Shown: positions 1 through 9,700 of the stretch, piece by piece | How positions within the stretch are numbered: position 1 is the stretch's first letter | How the letters are laid out: every line of letters begins with the position of its first letter | Assembly (NCBI GenBank): GCA_024760905.1 | Contig: CM045733.1 | Coordinates: forward strand, 32,248,501 to 32,312,500 | DNA length: 64,000 bases | Source: Plotosus lineatus | Lineage: Eukaryota; Chordata; Actinopteri; Siluriformes; Plotosidae | Direction of reading: 5' to 3' | Program-made: the position numbers and the translations under genes | Notes under the pieces: model-generated | The model's input: only the letters and a program-made list of their open reading frames with translations | The model's database searches: none | Told to the model about the DNA's origin: nothing

Positions 1-396
1 AGCACTGGAAATGGAGTTTGTGTTCATGGAAAATATTGCCACATGGAAGAAGGTAAATAATGAAGATAAGGGGCCATAGGACAGCGCCATGGGGCACATC
101 TTTAGTTACAGAAAAAAGGATTACTGTAGATGTGAAAGATTTGAATTTGATAAACAGAGTGCAGCTTAAGAGGTAAGATTAGATGTGAGAGGTAAGACCA
201 GTCTAATGGAGTATGGGTGATACCAGTGAAATATAATTTATTAAAGAGGGTAGTCTGAAATGGTATCAAAGACCGCACAAAGATCAGGAAGAATGAGGAT
301 GGCATGTAGACAAGAGGAGGTCATTGACAATCATTATAAGGGCAATTTCTGTGCTATGGTTGACTGTTCATACAGGTTATTATGAGATAAATGAGA
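1..396. other. Unassigned AT-rich DNA
   Basis: I see no recognisable gene, RNA or repeat. The plus strand is purine-biased. The one antisense open frame (67 codons) has no recognisable motif and is probably chance. Confidence 0.5.
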
Positions 397-404
397 GTAT
401 AGAG

Positions 405-714
405 CAGGGGGTCACCAACCTTTTTGAAACTGAGAGCTACTTCTTGGGTATCAATTAATTCGAAGGGATACCAGGTCGATACACACCTCTGAAATTACAA
501 ATTTGCTCAATTTACCTTTAATTATATGTTATTATTACTAATTAATGATATTCATGTGAAGATATTGATTTGATTTAAAAATATATTTTAAAAAATTAGA
601 TGCAGCTCAATGGAGAGTGGAGCTGTGGAGCTGTGGCCTGTCCTATAAATAGCAGTGAACAGGTCCACGGGCAACTTAAATTGTCCTTGCGGGCTACCTG
701 GTCGGTGATCCCTG
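405..714. mobile_element. Non-autonomous hAT element (MITE), copy 1
   Basis: The element begins CAGGGGGTCACCAACC and ends GGTCGGTGATCCCTG, which are imperfect inverted repeats of the hAT type. It is flanked on both sides by the identical 8-bp duplication GTATAGAG (397-404 and 715-722), the length expected for hAT integration. It is 310 bp with no coding capacity. The interior contains GAGAGCTACTTCTTGGGTA near the left end and GGTCCACGGGCAACTT near the right end. A second copy lies in inverted orientation at 60897-61235. The perfect duplication suggests fairly recent insertion; the source transposase is not in the window. Confidence 0.88.
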
Positions 715-722
715 GTATAGAG

Positions 723-1548
723 TGTAGCTTTTTGAAGAATTTTGAAGAAAGGGGGTACATTTGAAATCTGATGGCGTTTATTGAGGTTAATGGAGCCAGC
801 ATCAGGTTTTTCGATATTGAAGTAATTACAGCAATTTTGAAGAATATAGTAACAGTTCCAGTGGTGAGAGAGGAGTGGATGATGGCACAAATGATGGGAT
901 CCAGAAAGGGGAAACAGGCTTTGACCAAAACTGTTAGGAGAGGGTCAAGCTGACTTAGACTTTCTGATGAGGTCAGAGATTTCTGAGAGAGTGGAGAGCT
1001 AGAAGGTGGAAAATTGGTGAGTCATGAAGTGAAGTTCAAATGACAAATTAAGTGAAGTAAGACCAGTGTGTTGAGTAAAATAGTGATGGTAAAGAATACA
1101 GGGGTTCTATGAAATTGTTGAGTAAAGAGAACATTGATTTAGTATCGAGTTCTGTTGAACAAGATTTGGTGCGATCGATGCTGTTCTTATAGTGTAGGAT
1201 ATAATTTTTGTGTATTTCTTTGTGTCCAGTTCTTCTGGAGAGCCTCTCAGGTTGATAACCTTTGATTTTCATGGGGCAAAGTTCGGGACTGGTTCACTGA
1301 GGCTGAGATGCAGAAGGAGACAACCTGGTTTTTAAAGGAGCAAGACAGTTGAGAATACATTATGAACCCCAGTGTTGTAATGTGAAACCAGTTAATCAGG
1401 GGGAGATGGCATGTGAGTATCCAGGAGGTAGTCAATACTGGAAATGAGAGCATTCATATCATTGTTTTTGATGTTGTGATATGATGATGACAATATGAAA
1501 ATGTACATAGGTTATAAGTGAAATAAAGTGTGCAGATACAGCTTCATA
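723..1548. other. Unassigned intergenic DNA
   Basis: This stretch lies between the hAT MITE and the large Tc1 nest. Short open frames on both strands show no recognisable domain, and I see no repeat structure. Confidence 0.5.
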
Positions 1549-1895
1549 TACAAACCAGATTCCAAAAAAGTTGGCACACTATACAAATTGTGAATAAAAA
1601 CTGAATGCAATGATGCGGCAGTGTAAAATTTCAATATTTTATTCCAAATAGAACATAGATGACAGGGTCAAAAGTTTAAACTGAAAAAATGTATACTTTT
1701 AAGAAAGAAATATGTTGATTTTAAATTTCATGGTGTCAACAAATCTCAAAAATGTTGGGACAGGCAGCAATAAGAGGCTGGAAGAGTCAACTGCACTTAT
1801 AGCTGGAAGACCAATTACTACTAATGAGGTCCATTGGCAACATGACTGAGTATATAAAGAGCTTCTCAGAGTGGCAGTGTCTCTCAGAAGCTAAA

Positions 1896-2548
1896 ATGGG
1901 TAGAGGATTACCAATTTCCTCACCATTGCGCAAAAAGATAGTGGAGTAATATCAGAAAGGTGTTTGGAGAGAAAAATCGCAAAGAGTTTGACGTTATCGT
2001 CATTTACAGTGCATAACATCATGCAAATATTTAGAGAATCTGGAACAATCTCTGTGCATAAGGGTCAAGGCCGAAAAACCATACTGGATGCCTGTGATCT
2101 TCGAGCCCTTAAACGGCACATCACCACAATAGGAATGCTACTGGAGAGGAAATCACAGAATGGGCTCAGCAATATTTCCGGAAACCATTATTGGTGAACA
2201 CAATCCACTGTATCATGTGCCGTTGCAACTGAAAATCTGGAGTACAATGAAGAAGCCATTTCTAAACAAGACCCAGAAGCGCATGCGTTTTCTCTGGAAT
2301 CTTCTCTTAAAATGGAGTGTGGCAAAGTGGAAAACTGTTCTGTGGTCAGACAAATCACGATTCGAAGTTCTTTATGGAAAACTGGGACACCATGTCATCC
2401 AAACTAAAGTAACCCAAGTTGTTATCAGAACTCAGTTCAGAAGCCTGCATCTGTGATGGTATGGGGTTGCATGAGTATGTGTGGCATGGGCAGCTTACAC
2501 ATCTGGAAAGGCACCATCAATGCAGAAAGGTATATTCAGGTTCTAGAA
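1896..2548 (+). pseudogene. Tc1-like transposase, N-terminal part, broken
   Basis: This is the 5' part of a Tc1-family transposase, which binds the element's inverted repeats and catalyses cut-and-paste into TA. The ATG at 1896 starts MGRGLPISSPLRKKIVE and is followed almost at once by an in-frame TAA (near 1949). Further on, fragments in different frames give the paired-like helix-turn-helix (SSFTVHNIMQIFRESGTIS) and the GQGRKTI hinge region. Next comes KWKTVLWSDKSRFEV (about 2326-2370), which holds the first catalytic aspartate. The reading frame shifts several times. The frame is then cut at 2548 by the nested hAT, immediately after a stretch reading INAERYIQVLE. The remaining C-terminal part resumes at 6785. 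Confidence 0.85.
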
Positions 2549-2910
2549 CAGGGGTCAGGGAAACTATGGCTCGTGAGCCAGATGTAGCTTTTTTGATGAC
2601 TGACTCTGGCTCTCAGATAAATCAGGTGGCCTTTCTTAACAGAATAACGAATACATAATTTTACTGTTATTTAAATAAAAATAGAAAAAAGCCATCAAAT
2701 AAAACAAAAACAAATGAATAAATCTTTATTTAAATCTATACATCTATTTTCAATGCCACGTCACTGTGCCGCACAGTGGAGAGCCAATCCTTTCTGTACG
2801 CCAGTATGCGGGCGAGTCCGATACCTTGAAACTCTAATTTTATTGGATTATAACAACAGCCACACACTGCGTGTGTTGTTTTTGAGTAAAGAGGTAAATG
2901 TCCCTCGCTT

Positions 2911-3255
2911 TTGATCAGCTCATTTGGACAAAGCCAAGCACAGCTGGTAAGCAAACCACAAAAGGACAAACATGGAAAAACTTCAACCCGCAGACCAGCT
3001 GATTGCCAAAACTTGGGAGGCGCTTCCTGTCACATAAACACTGCAGCGTGTGAGTCCTGTCGTATTGACCATGTTTGGCTCTACATATGCATGCGAGCAG
3101 TCCTTCTCACCTGAAAAACATCATGACCAACCTGCGGTCACATTTAACAGATGGAAGCCTACGCCTGCATAAAGCTGAACCTCAGCACGTATCAACCAGA
3201 CTACAAAGCCATCAGCAAAACCATGCAGCACCAGAAGTCGCATTAATAGTGAGAA
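2911..3255 (+). pseudogene. hAT transposase C-terminal dimerisation region, frameshifted
   Basis: Translation gives LTMFGSTYACEQSFS (from about 3066). After a frameshift near 3105 it continues as SHLKNIMTNLRSHLTDG. This is the conserved hAT C-terminal (dimerisation) block, with the usual pattern of a small-residue/CE(Q)xFS motif followed by K...R..L.D..L. Upstream, an interrupted frame reads QLIAKTWEALPVT. The N-terminal DNA-binding and catalytic regions of the transposase are not visible, so this cannot be active. It belongs to the hAT element 2549-6776. Confidence 0.75.
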
Positions 3256-3391
3256 GTACTTTTCTTATTAATAAATAACTTTGTTATGACAATGTCGTTT
3301 AAAATATATTCAGAGTCTTATTATACTCTCAAATTGTTGGTCTTCTCTCTCAATTTAGTTGTATTCATATATTGTATATTGTTGTATATAT

Positions 3392-3394
<3 letters not shown>

Positions 3395-3466
<72 letters not shown>
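3395..3466. repeat. (GATA)n microsatellite at the LINE-R 3' end
   Basis: About 18 GATA units abut the 3' end of the minus-strand LINE. In the LINE sense this is an (ATCT)n tail. RTE-clade elements commonly end in short tandem repeats instead of poly(A), so it is probably the element's tail, expanded. Confidence 0.9.
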
Positions 3467-3495
3467 TAGTCTTCTTTTCCTTTCAGCTGTTCCCT

Positions 3496-4998
3496 TCAGG
3501 GGTCACCACAGCGAATAATCTGCCTCCATTTCACCCTATCCTCTGCATCTTCTTCTTTTACACCAACTGCCTTCATGTCCTCCTTCACCACATCCATGAA
3601 TCGTCTCTTTGGTCTTCCCCTAGGCCTTCTGCCTGGTACTTCCAACCTCAGCATCCTACTACCGATGTACTCACTATCCCTCCTCTGTACATGTCCAAAC
3701 CATCTCAATCTAGCCTCTCTTACTTTGTCTCCAAAACATCTAACATGTGCTGTCCTCTGATGTTCTCATTCCTGATCCTATCCATCCTCATTACTCCCAA
3801 AGAGAATCTCAACATTTTCATCTCTGCTACCTCCAGCTCTGCCTCCTGTCTTTTCCCCAGGGCCACTGTTTCTAAAACATACAACATCGCTGGCCTCAAC
3901 ACCATCTTGTACACTTTTCTTTTCATTCTTGCTGATACCATCCTATCACACATCACACTGGACACTTTTCTCCAACCATTCCAACCAGCCTGCACACGCC
4001 TTTTCACCTCTTTTCCACACTCTCCATTGCTCTGGATTGTTGAGCCTAAGTACCTAAAATCCACCACTTTCCTTATCTCTGCTCCCTGTAACCTCACCGT
4101 TCCTCTTGGGTCCTTGTCATTCATACACATGTATTCTGTCTTACTGAGGCTAACCTTCATTCCCCTCCTTTCCAGGGCATACCTCCACCTCTCTAGATTT
4201 TCCTGTACTTGTTCTCTGCTGTCACTGCAGATCACAATGTCATCTGCAAACATCATAGTCCATGGGGAATCTTGTCTAACCTCGTCTGTAAGCCTGTCCA
4301 TCACCATAGCAAACAAGAAGGTGTTCAGAGCTCACCCTTGATGCAGTCCTACCTCCACCTTGAACTTTTCTGTCACACCGACAGCACACCTCACCACTGA
4401 CAGCACACCTCACCACTGTCTTACATCTTTCATACATTTCCTGCACCACTCTAACATACTTCTCTGCCACTCCAGACTTCCTCATGCAATACCACAGTTC
4501 CTCTCTCGGCACCCTGTCATATGCTTTCTAAAGATCCACAAAGGCACAATGCAGCTCCTTCTGACATTCTCTGTACTTCTCTATTAACATCCTCAAGGCA
4601 AACACTGCATCTGTGGTGCTCTTTCTTGTCATGAAACCAAACTGTTGTTCACAAATGCTGACCTCTGCCCTTAGTCAAGTTTCCACTATTCTTTCCCATA
4701 ACTTCATCGTATGGCACATCAACTTTATCCCTCTGTAGTTGCCACAACTCTGCACATCTCCCTTGTTTTTAAAAATGGGCACCATCACACTTCTCCTCTA
4801 TTCCTCTGGCATCCTCTCACTCTCTAAGACCTTGTTGAATGTTCTTGTCAGGAAATCTACTGCTACCTCTCCTAGACACTTCCATACGTCCACCGGTATG
4901 TCATCAGGACCAACTGCCTTTGCATTCTTCATCCTCTTTAATGCCCTCCTCACTTCACCCTCACTAATCTTTGCTACTTCCTGGTCCTCAACAGTCAC
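3496..4998 (-). pseudogene. LINE-R reverse transcriptase and C-terminal region
   Basis: Reverse transcriptase copies the element RNA at the nicked target. The pieces in order are EVRRALKRMKNAKAVGPDDI (from 4958) and PREELWYCMRKSGVAEKYVR. Next come MDRLTDEVRQDSPWT and MMFADDIVICSDS, where the catalytic FADD is intact, then FRYLGSTIQSNGE, then MRWFGHVQRRDSEYIGSRML and the terminal RVKWRQIIRCGDP. A 19-bp tandem duplication (about 4380-4419) destroys the frame just before the active-site block. The extreme C-terminus and the 3' end are well preserved. The element is otherwise close to consensus, suggesting modest age. Confidence 0.85.
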
Positions 4999-5088
4999 CT
5001 CTTCTACTCTTTTTTATCTCTCATTTTCCTCATTCATCAGCTCTTCAAAGTACACTTTCCATCTTCCCAGCATACTTCTGTCATCAGT

Positions 5089-5720
5089 CTACACATTTCC
5101 CACCCTGTCCTTAATCACTCTAACTACCTGCACATCTTTCCCATCTATATTTCTCTGCTGTGCCAACCTGTATAAATCATTTTCTCCCTCTTTACTTTCC
5201 AACCGAGCATACAAGTCATTATATGCCCTCTGTTTGGCCTTTGACACCGCTACCTTCACCTTACGCTGTGTCTCCCTGTACTCCTGTTTACTCTCTTTGG
5301 TCCTCACAATGTCCCACTTCTTCTTAGCTAACTTCTTCCTTTGTACACACCCCTGCACTTCCTCATTCCATCACCAAGTCTCCTTATCTCCTCTCCTTCC
5401 AGATGACACACCAAGTATTCTCCTACCAGTCTCCCTGATCACATTTGCTGTAGTTGTCCAGTCATCTGGAAGCACTTCCTGACCACCCAAAACCTGTTTT
5501 AATTCCTTCAAGACAACACGACACTCTTCCTTTTTCAGCTTCCACCACTTTGTCTTCTGCTCTGCCTTTGCCTTCTTCACCTTTCTCACCATCAGCGTCA
5601 TCATGCACACCACCATCCGATGCTGATTGGCAACACTCTCACCCGCTACTACTTTGCAGTCAGTGACTTCCTTCAAATTACATCGCCTACACAAGACTAC
5701 ACTACATCGCCTACACAAGA
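5089..5720 (-). pseudogene. LINE-R linker between endonuclease and reverse transcriptase
   Basis: Two overlapping frames carry the linker: 5371-5718 (CRRCNLKEVTDCKVVAGES ... KWWKLKKEECRVVLKE ... LGVSSGRRGDKETW) and 5089-5358 (CVQRKKLAKKKWDIV ... RAYNDLYARL ... LYRLAQQRN). A tandem duplication of about 22 bp at 5685-5728 repeats the CRRC coding segment, seen as LCRRCSVVLCRRCN, and contributes to the frame damage. This connects the endonuclease and RT domains of one original polyprotein. Confidence 0.75.
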
Positions 5721-5836
5721 CTACACTAGTCTACCTGTGTGCTCCCACCTTCACTTTTATAAGTCACCATATACTCCTGTCTCTTCTGGAAGGAAGTATT
5801 TACCACAGCCATTTCCATCCTTTTTGCAAAATCTAC

Positions 5837-6337
5837 CTACATCTGTCCTTCTGTGTTCCTGTCCTGGATACCAAACCTGCCTATCACTTCCTCGTCCCCG
5901 CTGTTTCCTGCCCCAGCATGTCCATTGAAGTCTGCCCGAATGACCAATCTTTCACCTCTGGGGGTATTCTGCATCACTTCCTCTAACTCACTCCAGAATC
6001 TCTCCTTCTCTTCTCGCTGAAATCTTGCCTGTGGGGCATGAGCACTAACAACATTGAACATCACACCTTGAATTTCTAACTTGAGACTCATCACTCTGTC
6101 TGACACTATTTTCACTTCTAGAACATTCCTGACAAAGCCCTCCTTCAAGATGACTCCTACTCCATTTCTCTTCCCATCCACACCATGAAAAAACAGCTTA
6201 AACCCTGCTCCTAAGCTTCTAGCCTTGCTACCTTTCCACCTGGTCTCCTGAACACACAGTATGTCCACCTTCCTCCTCTGCATCATGTCAGCCAGCTCTC
6301 TGTTTTTTCCTTGTATAGTTCCTACATTCAAAGTCAC
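5837..6337 (-). pseudogene. LINE-R apurinic-type endonuclease domain
   Basis: This is a 166-codon open frame starting MTLNVGTIQGK. It contains DILCVQETRWKG, the Q-E-T motif of the exonuclease-endonuclease-phosphatase fold, and HGVDGKRNGVGVIL. Further on are VVSAHAPQ and RLVIRADFNGHAG; in this family the last is usually G-DFN. The endonuclease nicks target DNA to prime reverse transcription. The A in ADFN replaces nothing catalytic that I can identify with confidence. The frame ends in a stop at 5837, where the family normally continues into the SDH-containing part of the domain, so the reading frame is broken here. Confidence 0.85.
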
Positions 6338-6645
6338 TATTTTCAGTCATAGACTCATGCCTTTCCTCTTCTCTCTCTGCCTACGGACACACCTCCTGCC
6401 TCTCCTTCTTCAACCAACAGTAGTCCAATTTCCATCAGCACCCTGTTGGTTAACGGCACTGATGGCGGTCGTTGTTAACCCGGGCCTCGACCGATCCGGT
6501 ATGAAATTTTTTGTTGCGACTCGCATATTTTATTTGCCATTTGTTTTACGCCGGATGCCCTTCCTGAAGCAACCCTCTGCATTTATCCGGGCTTGGGACC
6601 GGTGTGAGGGAGAGACACTGGCTTGTGCCCATCCCTCACGGCTGC

Positions 6646-6647
<2 letters not shown>

Positions 6648-6704
<57 letters not shown>
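6648..6704. repeat. (TA)n microsatellite at the LINE-R 5' junction
   Basis: About 28 TA units lie between the LINE 5' end and the resumed hAT sequence. The LINE's 3' side also abuts TATATATA, so the target may have been a TA-rich site. Confidence 0.9.
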
Positions 6705-6707
<3 letters not shown>

Positions 6708-6784
6708 TCTCAGAGGATTAGATTTTAAAATATGTCTTTTTTTGGCTCTCTTAGTCAAAAAGGTTCCTGACCCCTGTTCTAGAA

Positions 6785-7130
6785 CAACACATGCGCCCAT
6801 CCAGACATCGTCTCTTTTAGAGAAGACCTTGCATTTTTCAATATGATAATGCCAGACCACAGGTAATACACTAATTACAACATCATGGCTGCATAGGAAA
6901 AGGATCCGGGTATTGAAATAGCCAGCCTGCAGTCCAGATCTTTCACCAATTGATATCATTTGGCACATCATAAAGAGGAAGGTGCAACAAAAAAGGCTCA
7001 AGACAGTTGAACAGTTCAAGGCCTGTATTAGACAAGAATGGGACAGCATTCCTATTTCTAAACTTTAGAAACTTGTCTCCTCGGTCTCCAGATGTTGCAG
7101 ACTGTGTAAAAAGAACGGATGCCTCACAGT
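6785..7130 (+). pseudogene. Tc1-like transposase, C-terminal part, broken
   Basis: This continues the transposase interrupted at 2548. Translation gives PCIFQYDNARP (near 6826-6860), with the second catalytic D. Then SPIDIIWHIIKRKVQQK (near 6944) occupies the position where Tc1 proteins normally have P-I-E-N-I/L-W, so the catalytic glutamate reads as aspartate here. QEWDSIPIS follows. Several in-frame stops and shifts are present. The spacing between the second and third catalytic positions is consistent with a DD34E enzyme. Confidence 0.8.
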
Positions 7131-7476
7131 GGTGAAAATTTCCTCGTCCCAACTTTTTTGAGATTTGTTGACACCATGAAATTTAAAATCAACATATTTT
7201 TCCATTAAAATGATACGTTTTCTCAGTTTAAACTTTTGACCCTGTCATCTATGTTCTAATCGGAATAAAATATTGAAAGTTGGCACTTCCACATCATTGC
7301 ATTCAGTTTTTATTCACAATTTGTATAGTGTGGTTACTTTTTTGGAGTCCGGTTTGTACTTGTGCTCTAGTAATTAATAAGGAAATAATTCAACTATTGA
7401 AGATGAGGACACATTGATAAGGTTAACTGCTAAATAATGAGAAGAAACTATTTTAACAAATCTCCCTCATCATGCT

Positions 7477-7510
7477 TCTCTCTCTCTCTCTCTCTCTCGC
7501 TCTCTCTCTC
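7477..7510. repeat. (TC)n microsatellite
   Basis: A TC array of about 17 units interrupted once by GC. Confidence 0.9.
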
Positions 7511-7920
7511 ACACTTTCCCTCCCCCTTTCTTTCGCACAGCAGAGCTGTCTCCATGGTAACACACATTCTGTCCGCCTCAGTGAAGAGTAAACAAAGATG
7601 TGGGCAGGTTGGAACCATCATCTAAAGTCGTCCACTGAATCTGATTATCTATAAATTCCTTTTCAATGATTTTTTTTTATTATTTGATAGATCATCACAA
7701 TGGTGCAAAGTTCAACAATTACAAGGATCACAAGTTTATATGAGCAGAGTGATGTGTAGTGAAAACTACACAGTGCAATACACAACACTGCAAAACTAAT
7801 CCATATAGGATACCCATCCATTTGCTCCTCTGGACTGTGTGGATGGACAGTGTGTCAGTACTGCTCACTGAAGTTTATTCTTCCTTTCTTCAAGTTTCTG
7901 TCAGTATGTTTCTGCCCTCT
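7511..7920. other. Unassigned DNA
   Basis: Nothing recognisable. It contains a T/A-rich run near 7668-7690 but no domain-bearing frame and no repeat family I know. Confidence 0.4.
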
Positions 7921-8038
7921 GAAGACCTTGTGAGCTGTCCAGGGTGTACTCTGCCCTTGCCCAGAGTCAGCTGAGATGGACACCAGCCTCCACGCAACCC
8001 TAATTAGAATTAAGTGGCTCAGAAAATGAAAATGAATA
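7921..8038 (+). mobile_element. SINE-A 3' fragment
   Basis: Only the tail of SINE-A is present: TGAGCTGTCCAGGGTGTACT, then CCCAGAGTCAGCTGAGATGG, and the terminal TAATTAGAATTAAGTGGCTC with an AAAATGAA ending. It is 5' truncated, as is usual for target-primed insertions. Confidence 0.75.
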
Positions 8039-9000
8039 TGAGCTCAACATGTGGGTAAACACATTGTAGGACTCCCTTTGTTAATACTATGGTAAATATT
8101 TGGTAAAACTTAAATGAGAGCAGAGCTTCCCTTTTGGCTTTCGAGCAGCTGCAACTGGTGTGGCTGTGCTCCCTTTCTATAGCTCATTTGTTCCAAACCA
8201 ACAAGCTACAATCTGGTGCAGTCAGCAAGATCAACTGTGCAATTGCAGAGATGTTGTATCCCCACCCCCTTTGGTTTTAGTTCACCAAATTGTATTATAC
8301 AGAGGGTACTGTGTTGTATAGTGTTATACTTGGCAGCTCTACCTCGTGTGTTTCCAATTATTTTATTATTTTCTTCTATGGAAATGTCAACAGTGAGTTG
8401 AGCTTACCCATTGATAATAATTTGTTCTAGGAATTTTTGCTGCATTGCTCTGTGTGTCTACAAGTCTTACTATTTTCATGTTGTAGATAATACAGGAGGC
8501 ATGCCATAGCATTCATTGCTATTTTGTGAGAATATACAGTGTTCTCAGTCTTATGTAGGCTTAAAGCAGGCTTTCCTTCCTTGGAAGTAACAATAAGACA
8601 AACCTCAATGGCATTAATATGTTTTTTGGAGAATTTTAGATGGTGGGCTTCTGACTGGATGCTCAGTGCACAGTTATAAGTCACAGTTATAGAGTGACGC
8701 TTTTGGTGAGCATGTATTGGATGGCGCTCTTTGAATGGAGCTGAAATCGGGATTGTTAGACATGCATAGGAAAGCAAACTGACAGGAACAGGGATGTGTA
8801 CTGGAGTACTAGGGATGATAGCTGGTCGGTTTTATGTACAAATGGGTTTCGATTACTAGTAACTTAGGAAAGGGCACACCCAAATGCTGGAAACTGCACA
8901 GAGTTTAGATCTCTATGAGTTGAAGGAGATGAGGTAGCCAATGACAAACAGATATGCATGCCTGTGGACTCCACACAATTTAATGCCAATACCAAAAGAG
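8039..9000. other. Unassigned DNA
   Basis: No recognisable element. An antisense open frame of 116 codons (8427-8777) shows no domain, signal peptide or membrane segment that I can identify, and I treat it as chance. Confidence 0.4.
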
Positions 9001-9186
9001 ATGCCTCCGTTCAACCAGCAGTATAAATGGGTACCAGTATAAATATACTGTCACGGTAATCTCCGATGGACAACCATCCCATCCAGGATGAGTTGAACTC
9101 CTAATCGCTTCATGCTATGGAAACCGGGGATAAGCCTGATGAGCCACAATGGCTTGGGTGTAAAAAGCCCAAAGGACTTTACCTTA
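9001..9186 (+). mobile_element. SINE-C 3' part
   Basis: It matches the two fuller SINE-C copies over CAGTATAAATGGGTACCAGT, the CCATCCAGGATGAG segment, ATGCTATGGAAACCGGGGAT and the end AAAAAGCCCAAAGGACTTTA. The head is missing. A decayed SINE-A tail follows directly. Confidence 0.75.
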
Positions 9187-9291
9187 CCAGAAGTGATACT
9201 GTGATGACCTGGGGAGGTGTCAAGGGTATACTATACCCCCGATCAGAGTCAGCTGTGACCCTAATTATGATTAAGAATGAATGAATGAATC
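9187..9291 (+). mobile_element. SINE-A tail, decayed
   Basis: It contains GATGACCTGGGGAGGTGTCA, the GATCAGAGTCAGCTGTGACC segment and CTAATTATGATTAAGAATG, followed by (GAAT)n. It abuts the SINE-C end with no spacer, so one may have landed at the tail of the other. Confidence 0.6.
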
Positions 9292-9700
9292 AGGAAAGAT
9301 GCTTTTCAACTTTTCTATATCAAGGATGCATTGACGGGAGCCCAGAGCCCATTGGTCCTCCACAATGATATACACAGGTTCCAGTTGTGAAGAAGGATCA
9401 GGCCGGGACTGCTTTTAATTGTTCATGAAAACAAATGCTATTCGGGCTTTTCAATGCACCATGCACTTTTAAGCAGCTAATGGACAGGTTGTTCAGGAAT
9501 TAGTTGTTGCTTTTACTACTGAACTTAGATGATATAGTGGTTTTCTCTGTACTGTGTTCCAGCATTTGGATAGGCTGAAAGGCCTTCTGAGCCAACCATA
9601 ACTGAAGGAGTTCAGAGAAGTGTGCTTTTGAGGTTTTTAACTTAGGTCATGTAATTTTTCCAGGGGTTGTAACTGGCTCTCGCAATTTTGTCACAAAAGT
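9292..9700 (+). pseudogene. Ty3/gypsy-like reverse transcriptase remnant
   Basis: In mixed frames I read LFGLFNAPCTF (near 9445-9480), then QLMDRLF, then LDDIVVFS (near 9522-9550) and QHLDRLKGLLSQ. This matches the order of the gypsy-family RT block: a G-L-x-N-A-P-x-T-F motif, the Y-L-D-D-I active site and then the H-L-x-x-V/L segment. The aspartate pair is kept but multiple stops and shifts are present. No LTRs, integrase or gag region are visible nearby. I am fairly confident of the class and unsure of the limits. Confidence 0.6.

Larger units (their letters stand above)
3469..6647 (-). mobile_element. RTE-like LINE (LINE-R), nearly full length, inside the hAT
   Basis: On the minus strand this reads, from 5' to 3', as an untranslated leader (about 6340-6647), an AP-type endonuclease (5837-6337), a linker (about 5089-5720), the reverse transcriptase (about 3720-4998) and a C-terminal block ending at 3496. 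A short 3' end follows (3469-3495) with ATTCGCTGTGGTGACCCCTG spanning 3493-3515. The domain order and the FADD box support an RTE-clade element. The 3' side has a (GATA)n tail and the 5' side abuts (TA)n. It is dead because of frameshifts, but all domains are present. Its two ends supply the tail of one SINE-B subfamily. Confidence 0.85.
2549..6776 (+). mobile_element. hAT transposon nested inside the Tc1 transposase
   Basis: The ends are CAGGGGTCAGGGAAACTATG (2549) and GGTTCCTGACCCCTG (to 6776), imperfect inverted repeats of the hAT type. The 8-bp duplication TTCTAGAA is perfect (2541-2548, 6777-6784) and lies inside the Tc1 transposase frame, so this insertion postdates the Tc1. Without LINE-R and its flanking (GATA)n and (TA)n tracts only about 0.9 kb of hAT sequence remains. 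That includes a C-terminal transposase piece, so it was already internally deleted or is a decayed copy. Confidence 0.9.
1549..7358 (+). mobile_element. Tc1-like transposon, split by a nested hAT element
   Basis: The outer ends are CAAACCAGATTCCAAAAAAG (1551) and, inverted, CAAACCGGACTCCAAAAAAG (ending 7356), each next to a TA dinucleotide (1549-1550, 7357-7358) as expected for Tc1/mariner. The inverted repeats run about 210 bp. Each carries a second inner copy of the CAAAAA-GTTGGGAC motif (near 1746-1763 and 7145-7160), so the ends are of the IR/DR type. Removing the inserted hAT (2549-6776 plus one 8-bp duplication) leaves about 1.57 kb, a normal length for Tc1. The transposase is degenerate, so the copy is inactive. 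Confidence 0.92.

Noticed and set aside
3691..5482. Long plus-strand open frames of 216 and 247 codons (3691-4341, 4739-5482)
   Set aside because: They are antisense shadows of the minus-strand LINE-R reverse transcriptase and linker.
8427..8777. 116-codon minus-strand open frame as a gene
   Set aside because: No recognisable domain, no plausible splice or promoter context, and composition like surrounding non-coding DNA.
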